Origin: Glossina fuscipes
Taxonomy: Eukaryota > Arthropoda > Insecta > Diptera > Glossinidae
Direction of reading: 5' to 3'
Assembly (NCBI RefSeq): GCF_014805625.2
Contig: NW_023998432.1
Coordinates: forward strand, 6,998,799 to 7,062,798
DNA length: 64,000 nucleotides
The notes beneath the pieces were generated by a model, which was given only the letters and a program-made list of their open reading frames with translations, did no database searches and had not been told where the DNA came from. The translations under genes were made by a program, and so were the position numbers. Below are positions 44,441 through 55,490 of this stretch, piece after piece (the first letter of the stretch is position 1; each line of letters begins with the position of its first letter).

Positions 44441-46632
44441 TAAAGTTAAGTTTAGACTAGCAGCGGTTTAGGATTACGCAAAAAGAAATTAGAGCAAAGA
44501 GAGAGAATAGTTAGTTACGAAGAATTAGTTTTTAAGCCGAAGTTTAGTTAAGTTAGGTTGGTAAGTTAGAAGGAGTTGGCCACGGGAATTGCGAAAGAGT
44601 AGACGTGTAATTAAACTAATGGTGGTGCTAGGCCTTTAGATTAAGAACAGTGCATTTATCGATACAGGAAAAATTAAGAAATATAAAGAAATAATGTTGA
44701 AATAAACTTGCTCTAGAAAAGTGAAACTTGCGGAGAAAGGAAAACATGTGAATATAAAAGAACGTGAAAGAAATCCTGAACTATAATTTTCTTTTCTAAG
44801 AACCACTTTAAAGAAATTTTTTGTGAAATACAACCTGAAGTCGCTGAGCTAGCCCAGCAATAGATTAATGGGCAAATCAGTCCCTCACAACACGTATAAT
44901 TCTATCAAATATTTAAGTACAAAATTGGAATAATTCAATAAACCTATTCCTATACTGATCGAGTCTCCAGCTATTGTTCAGCAGTTGGTAATTCTAAATC
45001 TACTATTTTCATTTCGTGCGGTGCATCACCGCTTTGGTTTGCATTGTCTAAAGACGTAAAAATATATACAAGCTGCTTTTTAAGCGTTCGCGGGCTTATA
45101 TATTTTTACCTAAGTTACGCATGTCCTATCAATTTAGGGATGGAATACTCTCAGAGTATCCTCTTGGAGCACACCACTACAGAATGTGTAATATATCCTT
45201 ATCCTAACGTCCCGTGAACTAAGAGATTTACTCACTTCCTTTTGCCTATGCAATTTGTTCGTACTATGAAGTTCCTATTTGTTGTGGCACCGTAATTTAA
45301 CTTATCAGACAACATCACCAAAAAAAAAGAAACACCTACATGCGTTGATTTGCTTATCCTTCATCCAGACTATCTTTAATTATCATGACTTACAATTAAA
45401 TTAAAATGTCCACTACCTAATTTCACTATCATCATTTATATTCATTCATCACTTATTATTATATTATAATTTATATTTGTATTTAAGATATTTGTTTTAT
45501 TTTGAACCAATCCGCGCACACGTCTGCACATGTCGGCAGCGAAAAGGAGAAGCACGACTAACGTAAATATCACTCTGTAAGTCATGTCGATTAGTACCCT
45601 TATCCTGATTGGCGTTGTCAATCTATCTTTCGATCTGATTTAATATCATCTGTTTCGAATGAGATCCCTAACTGCCAAACTTTTTTCATGGTCATAATTA
45701 AAGGTATTTACTCTATACTCAGGAAAACGTACTACAAACAATCTAATCTAAAGTTTAGGCCCAAACCGCGCTCCGTCTTTGGTCGTCACAATTATGCCTT
45801 TCACGTAACTTTCACAAAAAAAAAAGAACATCTGCAATGAGAATAACAACAAACTGGAATTTTAACCCACTTTTAAAGCAACTTCATTTTACGCTTTAGG
45901 TAAGTAGGTAATTGAAAAACATTCTCTTACTGCATGGGAATACTTGTTAATCTGTCCAAATAAAAACTAATTTCGAATTTTAATACTATCTGATACTAAA
46001 CTAAACGAAGTTATCACAAGAATGGAAATTTTTTATAAGTACATAGCTTCAACCATGTTTCACAAAATCTCTCATTTTTCATAATTCAATAATTAAAAAT
46101 ATTGATTTTGGGGTGATTTCCATTTTTCAATCTGAGCCATATGTGCTAATTTCTATCTTTCTACTTCAATACTAACAAAAGACGGGAAGCAAGACCCACG
46201 GATGCCGACGATTAAGTTAACTCAGAATTTACAGCTAATGAGAATATATAACTTTTAAAGGTGGAAGTTTAATAGTGACAATTAAGCCGTTAAAAGAAAT
46301 TTAATTAAACAGTTTAGCAATTTTTTTTTACTACGGAATCGACTTTTTTTCACTAATCTCCACGTGCATAATTTCATGCATTTTTTATTGATTTTTGCTT
46401 CTATAAGGAAAACTAGAGATGAAAACTTTGCAATTTAATATTGCATAATCAACACCGCTCAAAAAATATCCCAAGGTATATAAAGGAAGCTTTTTGAGTA
46501 ATATCGATCCGTTAGAATAACGAAAATACCGAATCGAATAGGACCCATTTTAGATACAATAGCATTTCTGTATATGATAGCATTTTAAATTTCTTTTTCT
46601 TCCTTGGTAATTTCAACTTTAATACATACCAA
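44441..46632. other. AT-rich intergenic DNA, nothing certain
   Basis: 44440-44990 may be 3' LTR/UTR of the preceding element. 45510-45560 resembles 24275-24320 (acacgtcYgcac), a weak dispersed repeat. At 46470 ccaaggtatataaagg is similar to the mariner terminus at 46629. Confidence 0.35.
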
Positions 46633-47428
46633 GGTTTATATAAGGCCTCCCAAAATTTGCGCAAGATATCAATTTGGCGCCATTTGTGCAGTAATGTGTT
46701 GACAAATCCAAAGAAAAAAAACAGTTTCCAGGTGAGCGTTAGTAAAAACTGAGCATTACGCGAAAAAGCAACAAGGTTTCATTATTCATTGATATATTGA
46801 TATATTCATATATAATGGAAAATAAGTTTGGCGATCACAGTTGGGCCTTATTTGGACCATCATTGGACCATATTTCTTCTAAAATAAGAATGGTCAAGTA
46901 ATGGCTAATGTGTAGTAGTGGTCAATATCGCACTATGATAACCCAATTCTCTGCGTAAATTAAACAACATTGATTGGAACGATATGTGGTTTTATAAAGA
47001 CCTGCCACTTGCCATACATTCCGTTAAACAATTCAATTACTGAATGAGGCATATCCTGCTGGTATACTCTCGTTTCATTGATCACAATTCGCCCCATAGA
47101 TCATGTGATTTAATACCACTGGACTTATTTTTATGGGGTTATTTGAAGTCAACGGTCTATATCAAAAAACCCACAACCGCCAGTATTTTAAAGGAGGAGA
47201 CTCAGCGCTGCGTCAACGAAACTCACCTCCATTTATACGAAATGGTAGCTCATGGTAGATTTCGATGAAGAAGTGCGCATGCGTCAGCAAAGTCATGAAG
47301 GCCAATTGCCTGATATACTATTCCACCCATAATCCTATCCTATGCACATTGATTCTATAAATAAATTACAATTATAACAAATGTCTTTTTCTTCCCTGTT
47401 TCAAATTTTGAGCCACGCTTTATATACC
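46633..47428 (+). mobile_element. Internally deleted mariner-type transposon
   Basis: The left end ggtttatataaggcctcccaaaatttg is matched in inverse at the right by caaattttgagccacgc...tatatacc (47402-47428): imperfect terminal inverted repeats around a shared CAAAATTTG. Inside, the transposase C-terminus is readable: RSCDLIPLDLFLWGYLKS (the last catalytic D block, PLD-FLWG), IKKPTTASILKEE, then after a frameshift VRMRQQSHEGQLPDILFH. About 0.8 kb remains of an expected 1.2-1.3 kb; the DNA-binding domain and first catalytic Asp are missing. TA follows the right end (47429-47430). The left-end TA is uncertain (possibly 46627-46628). Confidence 0.7.
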
Positions 47429-47448
47429 TATTTTTACGAAAACATGTA

Positions 47449-48225
47449 CAGTGAGTCTCATTTTGGGTTTTTTCGCTCTACAAAAAATACACGCTTGTTA
47501 AAGCTAGTCCATTGTCCAAACGTAAAAATGTATTTTATTATTTTGTACTACTAAGGTATACACATTAAAAAAAAACCAAGCAAAATGTTATTCCAGTAAA
47601 CAAGAGAATTAAATAACTTCAAAAACATAGCTATTAATGTTAGGTTTTTTTTTCATATGCGAAGAAAAAGCAGCATCATATTAAAAATTAATATTTGGTA
47701 GAGTATCCATTTTGACATATTTTGTATAATTTTTCTTACGTGAAAAAAAGGGATCTGACGACTTTCCTCTTATAATCTGGTTTTTAGAACTGAATGCATC
47801 GAGTGTTTTCGCACATGGCGGTCCAATTCATCACATATTTTGCGTAGGGTTTATGCCTGGTGATTTTTTAAAGAGGATGGAGGACTTTGGGGTAGTTGTG
47901 TAGGATCCATTATTGACTTATGCTTGAGATCGTTATCTTGGTGATATTTGAATATTTCCAAAACAGCAAATTTATCCGCGCTTTCTTTCAAATTTTGCTT
48001 CAATATCGTTAGATAACCCCCCCTGTTTAGAATATCGCCCCTAAACACCAATTTTCCAACTCCATTGACTTCAATGTCTACACAAATTATGCCATAGCCA
48101 TTGGCATATGCAATATAAAACTGCGTATTTTTAGTGCAAATCAAGATGGTTTTCGCAAGTGAACAATGGACACTGTCTATCGATTTACACATAGACCGAA
48201 AACAATTATTACAATGAAATGTTTT
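47449..48225 (-). mobile_element. Tc1-like transposon, C-terminal half of transposase
   Basis: Minus-strand frame 48192-47851 contains GVGKLVFRGDILNRGGYL, TILKQNLKESADKF and FKYHQDNDLKHKS, the second and third catalytic blocks of Tc1 transposases (HQDND-KH carries the second Asp). After a frameshift DELDRHVRKHSMHS follows (about 47835-47790), the usual NLWDELDRRVRKH region. The element's right end appears to be TA at 47447-47448 followed by cagtgagtctcattttggg, typical of Tc1 termini. The N-terminal half and the other terminal repeat are missing. Confidence 0.72.
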
Positions 48226-50342
48226 TTTAATTGATGGTTATATTTAGAGAGAAATATTGCAGTATCACATGTTTGTAAAAATTTTACGTACAACAGAAAA
48301 AACAAAACAATAATAGAAAAACCCTTGTTTTGGGTTAATATATCTACTTTTTATGTTTTTCTGTAAAAAGACATAAGAAAATGAAGTAGCAGATACGTGT
48401 CTTAATGATAGGGGTGAAGAATTTACATATTTGGTTACTTATGATATATGGTCGGCTAAAAAAAGTTTTTTTTTTAATTAGTTTTTCTAGATTGTCTTTA
48501 TGAAACAAAACCAGTGTATAGTATTTGCTGCCAAATAATAAAGATGCGCAAAAATTATAAGAACCCATCAAAATCTCGGAATCAATAATATTTTCATTAT
48601 CTTAACGAATTGTCATTTCACCTTTTAAATATCACCTAAAAAAATAAAACATGAACTTATTAAACAACTTTCTTTACCAAATGAAGAAAACAGGGAAATG
48701 CATTTTTCTCCTTTTTTTTAAGTGCATTTGACAATTTTAAAAATGAAGAATTCTGCTTAGATGGTCCTACCTGTTCTATGTAAGTAAACATATATAACGA
48801 ATACTTATTTTAAATTACACTTTCACTTTATGTAGACAATAGTTTGTTGACTTGCTCCGTTGTTGTATTACATTTTAATTATTTTATGTCTCAAATGCTA
48901 TTCATTTTAAGTACATATGTCGCTTGACCTACTTGCGTTACAATGTGAAGGCACATACTAGTGACAATATATACTCTTCCGCCTTGAGGACTGCTTTCTT
49001 AAATATTTTTATATTATATAACAGTGCTATATATACGTATTTCTTTGATTAGTCATATTCTATTGCTTCTTACCGGAACTCTCAGGAATTAGGAATGGAA
49101 ATTTAGCAAAACTTTATAAGTACTTACTTACACTACAAATTATAATTATATACTACTTCTGATTTTTGGAGTTGTTTAATAATTTTTAACGAATCTTTGA
49201 GCCGATTTCTCAATATTTCAAGCTTGCACGTTGACTTTGATGGATCCTAAGTGCAAAAACTTTAGTTCTCGTTTTGTTGATTCAATGCAACGTTGCGTAA
49301 TTTAATAAAACGAAAAAAGTAACTACAAACACGAACTGGTTTTAACAATTGGACTGATTTTAACAATTTCGGGATTTGGTTCCTCGAGAGTCATGGAAAA
49401 AAGTTTACAACAATTTTAGTTGAGAGAAGCTTTATAGAATAACATGGCTAAATCAATTCCACTGGTGAAGAATGTACTTATAAGGTGTGGGTTTCCGGTA
49501 ATATTTATGATATAGATCTTGAAATATATTACGTTTGTGCGTCACTCCGTAGCGGTTGAATTTATTTTTTCACTCTCATCGAGATCCCTGAGATATATGA
49601 AGTTTTATTAGAATTTTTCCATAAAAGCGCGAGACACGCCGCAAGCCCACTGCGCAGCTTGCAGTGAAAGTGTCCGAAAGATTGTATATAGATTAAAGCA
49701 CGACTTTCACTCGTTCAGATAGGGAGTAGAAAAATAATTGCAATATTGACTAACTGGCTGTACCAAAACTTTTCTTACAATAAGCCAAATGAAAGCTTGT
49801 AACTGATCAGAAGCGCCCAAAATTAGCGAAAAACCTATCAAAGGTTGGTTAAAGACTTTAGCGACTTCTACTGAAGGAGCGTAACGACGTACTTAGGCAA
49901 ATGGTTGCAAGTAATTAAATACAGTGAAATATATTTAGTTGAACAAGATCGCTTGTTTTGCTAAATATTGTGAAAAACTTTACCTTCACCTAGGATTACT
50001 TATGTTATGGTTCATTTTTTGAGAGCGCGGTTAGCGTAAAGGTAGGAAACATAACATTATTTTAGGTTTTATAATATATAAAAGTATAAACTGCGTAATA
50101 TATTTACTCTGTATATATACAAACAAATTGCCCTACGTAAACTTAAGATGTAAGCACACATTTCATTATATAACGAAAACGACTTCTACACACAACGTTA
50201 ACTAGTAGACATGATATTTTCTGATTTAAGGCTACTTTTGAAATTTTGGAAACGTTTAATCGAGTCTCTCCTGACTTAAGAGAAAGAGAATAAGCTAGCA
50301 TGTAGGAAATAAATTAATGTTTTCTTTTTAACGCTAATAGCA
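48226..50342. other. Intergenic AT-rich DNA downstream of the PAQR gene
   Basis: No coding sequence or element is recognised. It should contain the 3' UTR of the minus-strand gene ending at 50343; no clear polyadenylation signal was identified. Confidence 0.4.
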
Positions 50343-51395
50343 TTAGTTACTGGGTGTAGTGTTCTCCAAAGGATACAAATACGTAAGGATGGCATAATAG
50401 TGACAAGTAGCAGCAAATACCACAAATAAATGCCAAATTGCATGGGCCATTGGGATGATGCCATCTGACTTGAAAAAATAAACTCCGACAATATACAGAA
50501 AACCGCCAAATTTAAGCTCGGTCATGCCATGAAACTGGTGGCCTGCAGAAAGAACCGCTACTGCTGGTCCGAGACCCATAATTACATAAAAGCATGTCTC
50601 TAAACATTTAAAACGTTCATGAAACAACTGTAATCAAAAACAGTTTTAAGTTTTTTATATTTTTAACCAAAATTTGCCAGCAAAAAAAGCTGAGCAATAC
50701 ATTTTACCTGCTGATACGTTATTCCAATTGCAGCCATTACCCATATCATCCATTCCATACAAACTAAAAGGCTCAAATGACGAGGATTTTGAAGTTGTAA
50801 CCATGGGAAATATGAACCAGCAATGAATATGTAAATCATAGCTCGATCACAGCGATGCAAAATATTTCTAATGCCACTAAAATTACTGACTATTTTTTTC
50901 TTTTCGAATATTTGATGTTCAATAACTTACTTGTGGTTTGTACAAAAACAAGAGCAATGGAAGAATGTGGATATTATAAACAACATTGTTAGAGCACCCC
51001 CATACACCCAACATACAAGGTACTGACTCGAATTTTTTGATCGCTCGAATAGCTTATTAGCGCATACAATTGCCGGTATTATCCAGATGCCATGAGTAAT
51101 AATATTAGCCAACTGTTCGATCTAAGTGCAATAAAAGCTGCAAACATTCACATAAATTTTCATTTGCTAAAATATGTTTTCTGACCTTTGTGGGTTGATA
51201 AGCACAATCTGGCGTAGCCTTGTCGTTTTTCCATCGAACGTTTCGCAAATGAAGTTTAAAAGTTATATTAGATTTAAACCATGATCTCCAGAGTTTAGTC
51301 AGCAGATTGTTCAAAAATGAGTACTTATTATGTACTTCTTGAACGATTTTATTCATTTTGTTTGTAATTCGCCTTTCTTTTTGAATCCTTGACAT
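50343..51395 (-). CDS. MMD-like PAQR family membrane protein (PAQR10/11 type), four exons
   Basis: Host gene for a seven-helix membrane protein of the PAQR/CREST family, orthologous in type to vertebrate monocyte-to-macrophage differentiation factor. Exons: 51395-51186, 51121-50931, 50876-50708, 50627-50343, with GT-AG introns of 64, 54 and 80 nt (phases 0, 2, 0). The product is 284 residues against about 240 for vertebrate MMD; the extra length is N-terminal. Conserved motifs: AYQPT (65-69), STFFH (121-125), HRCDRAMIYIFIAGSY (141-156), FFKSDGIIP and AHAIWH (His252, His256). Ser121, His125, Asp144 and the two late His are the CREST set thought to bind metal and catalyse hydrolysis; related PAQRs act in Golgi/lysosome membranes. 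ATG51395 is in weak context; Met14 (51356, acaaaATG) is an alternative start. No frameshift or stop is seen, so it is probably functional. Confidence 0.93.
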
Positions 51396-53080
51396 CCTAT
51401 CGCAGCAAAACCGTATAAACGATTAGGTAATTATATATTATTTTAGGAAATCAATTACGTTCGATATTACATAACAATATTGATGAAAATAGATCGATGT
51501 CCTTTAAAGCTTAATTTTTATATTCTTTCTTTCCTGCTTTCATTGTGTAAATAAATCATTCCTAAGTCATATATAGAAATTTTCTTCCCACTTCCTAAAA
51601 ATACAAATTAGTGTCCTTATACACAAACTAACATAAAGTACATAGCTTAGTTTTTATACGCACAAATCACGCATACAATTAGATGTTAGCTTCTAATACG
51701 GACACCTTACATCAGTATATGTGAAACATTTTCTTTAAATGCTTTCACAGAGAAATACTTCATATTCCTGGACTGCTTATAAAAAGAAAATTTTGCATAC
51801 GGGATTTGAGCTGATCGTTACACATTGAAAAAACTTGTTACATTTAAAAACCGAATTTGTCTAACCGACGTACGAGACAGGAATTCCCCTAGAATAGACA
51901 ACCGTTTGAAAATCTTCTTCTGCTCGTACGAGGCAGCAAATCAATAATAGATGTTGAGTTGAGTAAAAAATGTTCTGGCTTCTTTTCAGTTGTCGAATAT
52001 ATCTTTTTGAAAATCTCTTCGAAAATTAATGAACTACACTAAAAGATGAAGTCCCCAACGCGATAATCAAAACGAAATAAATTCATTGCATCAAAATTTG
52101 AACACCATCAAATTGTTTTAATACGTAGACCTTAGGTATCTTCATCTTTTAATGGTAATATAGAAGCCTTGGAAGAAATATTCTGTACATTGCACTGAAT
52201 AGTGAAGTATGTAGTATCTAATACATGCACAATTTGTTTAAAAAAAAAAAACCAACCCGTATACTCGGGAATAGCGACGTACCGGCTCCTTTAATACAAG
52301 AGTGAAAGCAGCTTTATTTTTTACTAACACGTGGATCTTATGAACGGAAAATTGTAGAACAAAACCGTAGAATTTATTTTTAAGAGGATGACTATCTTAC
52401 GGAACTTTACCATATAGCATTTTAACCTTCGCAATAATGAAAAACAAGTCAACAAGTTGTCTGGTTCTGATTTTGCCATTGCAAGGATAGATTCCGAAGA
52501 TAATTGAGGAATTTAAAATTCTCCTTTAACCGCTGAAACTACAAACAAATATATAAGACATAACTTGGTAACTAGAAATATTTCAAATGAATGGTCCTTG
52601 GTTTCGATGTTAGAATTTATACAACAAAACAGAACTGAAAAATAGGTAGTTATTAATATATATAGATAATGGAGAGGATGGTTTTTTCAGTGTAATGACA
52701 GTTTAAAGCAATAACCTAGCAGTAGCAGTTGCAAGCCTACTGCCTACGTAAACAACTGAAGTCAACGTGGGAAGAATTACTTGGTAATAAGCAATGATTA
52801 GATAGAAACTAAAGAATAAAATATTTTCTGAAAAATTTTACATTAAAATAACCATGTGTTCTTCAGTAGGCCACTTCTTGATTTGAGAACCCATTGTACA
52901 TGTTGCTGAGAAGGTTACACCTTTTTGGAAGACTAACCTCAGCCTTTGGTTTACTCATATGGAGAGTCAACTTTTTACAGCTGGAATTACTTTGAATATC
53001 ACCAAATATCATACACTTTTCGGTTCTATTGAACGTGTCAACTATCTTCCGGAAAAGTGTCAAATGATCTGTCGAAAACT
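51396..53080. other. Upstream region of the PAQR gene, no other gene seen
   Basis: Should contain the promoter and any non-coding first exon of the minus-strand gene. No TATA/Inr pair could be assigned with confidence. The remainder is AT-rich with a poly(A) run at 52240-52250. Confidence 0.4.
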
Positions 53081-53570
53081 TTGTGGTTGCGTCAACGATT
53101 AAAGCAATTTTGACAGTCAGCTCAGACAGCTTAGACCCACTCGTGATTATGGCAGACAAGATTAATGACCAATTAGGTTGTTCTTCTGTAAACACACTGA
53201 TGTCGACAAATTCGAATGAAATGGTTTCCAACAACCAGGCCATAATCACTAAGTTGTCTAAATGTATCGACGGAAGTAAGTTCCAATATCGAATGCGAAA
53301 TAAAAACAGAAGCCGCAGCGGCAAAAAAAATCACCTACGTCATCTGAACAATTGTGTTGGTTTCATTTCATGTTTGGAATTAGGGTTAACAAATGCGTTG
53401 AACCAATCAAATATCAATGTCAAAAGAAAACGCCTTATCGGTAGGATAACGAAGCTAAGCGTGTCAATGTACAACAATATTAGATTCAAAAGAATTATAA
53501 CCAAATCCAGATCGTGTAAAAATAATTACAAAATATGAACTTCTAGGACACATACATGGTCTTAGGAAAT
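53080..53570 (+). mobile_element. Degenerate Ty3/gypsy gag end (CWYH-type)
   Basis: A plus-strand frame reads PLVIMADKINDQLG, then NNQAIITKLSKCID, a helical Gag segment. In a shifted frame LCWFHFMFGIRVNKCVEP (about 53354-53405) matches the C-x-x-H motif LCWYH..FG..A.KC..PC, which closes Gag in one group of insect gypsy elements, just before protease. A stop-free 151-codon frame here is therefore element-derived and partly out of frame. Opposite-strand frames are shadows. Confidence 0.65.
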
Positions 53571-54870
53571 TTTTTGATCTTATTAATTTTCATCCCGAGA
53601 CAGTTGTTTTCATTGATTTAGAAAATGTCAAAAAAAAAGTAAAGAAATTAAATTTGGTCGGGGCAGAAACTTTTATACTCATCACCGTTGTCCTAAAAAA
53701 GACAAAAGAAGTAAAAGAACAAAATTTTTATAGAGAGTAATATCAAGTGGGCGCAGCTGATTTTTTCTATTTTCAAAATATCAGCTTTTGTGGTCGTTGT
53801 AGATGTGTATTTGGAAACGTTTAGCGCACACAGACAGATGGACAGATAAACAGATGATTAAAGTAAATTGAAAATTGGAAACTGGCCAAGAATTTGTATA
53901 GTTTATGGAGTTTTCGAAGCTTGTTTCTGCGCGTTGTAAAAATATTGAAAAAACAATTAACTTTTCACATACTCTAATATTGAGTAGGCGTGGTCAATTA
54001 GTTTCATTTTTGTACGCTACAGCATGGCCCATAGAATATGCGTTCAAATTTTTGTACGTTTAGTTGCTATAGTTTAATATAGAATAATGAGCAAAAAACC
54101 AATTTTTGATTTCTTTTGAAAAACAGGTGTTCTAAGCTTACGCGGAGCTGGGAATGTGTCCTTCAAACGATTCTAATGTTTCTGCCAAATTTGAAGTCGA
54201 TAACTTCATTTTTGTGACCAGAAGAATGTTTAAAACAGACATTATACAGACGGGCCAATGGCAAAGTGTATATACTCCTCATTCTTCAGTGATGGGTATA
54301 AAAAACGATAAACCAAAAATTCTTCGGACAGATGAAGTAATAAACGCATCCGATTGTTTTAAAAAACAACCCCAACGCCTCACTTCTAAACTACGCGATC
54401 AAAGGATTACCTCCATCATTTTGGATTGACACTGCCAGATTTTGGTATGAAAGCAGTTTTTCAACCGCACTTTAATGAGTGTTGGGTAACGCTCTGTTTT
54501 TTCTCAAAACTGAAATACAAGGCGGCTATTGCAATTAGAAAATTTACTTGAATCCCCATCATACATCCTTGCTTTGAAGAAAATCAGATTACCTAATTGA
54601 AATTTAGAACTTCTTTCTGATTACTCTACGTCTGTAATACATCTATACGTGACAAAAATTTCGCAAAGTAATGTTTGATATTATAAATAACATTGTAATT
54701 CAAAATCTTCATTCAAAATGATTATTGAACGGTCCATGTTGCCATCAATTTTTGCATATCCTGTCTGAAATCAATAATTGGTAAACGTGCCAAAACGCCA
54801 ATCGATAACATTTTAAACATATAAGCATGATTATCATTGATCCCTTATCTTCCCCAAAAATTACAGAGAT
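53571..54870. other. Unreadable interior of the gypsy remnant
   Basis: Between the gag end and the integrase there should be about 3 kb of protease-RT-RNase H-integrase; only about 1.3 kb is present and no RT or RNase H motif is visible. A 91-codon frame at 54154-54429 is not recognised. Confidence 0.4.
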
Positions 54871-55490
54871 TGTTTTACATGTATTCACAGATTCAAATTA
54901 CAGCCAATCAAGGCAGACAATTTACATCCTCTCTATTTTGAGAATTCGCCAAAACTCCTCCATACAATATCGTATCATCGTTAAAGTAACACTCAAATTG
55001 AAAGATAAAATGGAACTTTGGAAAATGTTATTAAATGTCACAGTGATACAAAGTGGATAGATATTTCGCCGTTAGCACCGCTTGGAGGTCGCAGTTCAGT
55101 AAACGCTGATGCTGGTTACGTACCTGCTGAATTAGTCTATGGTGCAACTTTACAACGCGCTGGTCAATTCGTAATTCAAAAGACTTGGGCAAATACTGGT
55201 TGAGTAAAACATTTTGAGAGAATATCCAAAATATGCAAGCTTGCAGAATAACTCAACACGTTCCCGTGTTTTTAAAGAACGATTCCGTATTAAAACCTTT
55301 ATAATAGAATTATACTGGACCTTACAATGCCAATAAACGAACTGATAAAACGTTTACTAAGGATACTACTAAGGATAGATACATTTTGTCAAAAGATAAT
55401 TTCAAAGACGCTGTAAAAAATATATGTATTTATCTTCAGCACCAAGTTGTGAATCAATTTAAACATGTCCTTCTATTCGTCTTGATAATT
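54871..55490 (+). mobile_element. Degenerate Ty3/gypsy integrase C-terminal part
   Basis: Frameshifted reading gives ENVIKCHSDTKWIDISPL (about 55019-55070) and VNADAGYVPAELVYGATL, then RAGQFVIQKTWANTG. This is the conserved end of the integrase core and following helix (usually LPLVLLG.R...KEDL..SPAELVYGTTLRLPGEF). The later part (FKERFRI, ILSKDNFKDAV) fits the C-terminal domain. It is on the same strand as the gag piece at 53.1 kb and probably the same element. Confidence 0.72.

Noticed and set aside
53083..53538. A 151-codon plus-strand frame as a host gene
   Set aside because: Part of it, in a shifted frame, carries the CWYH-type gypsy Gag motif, so it is transposon debris. The 153-codon frame opposite is its shadow.
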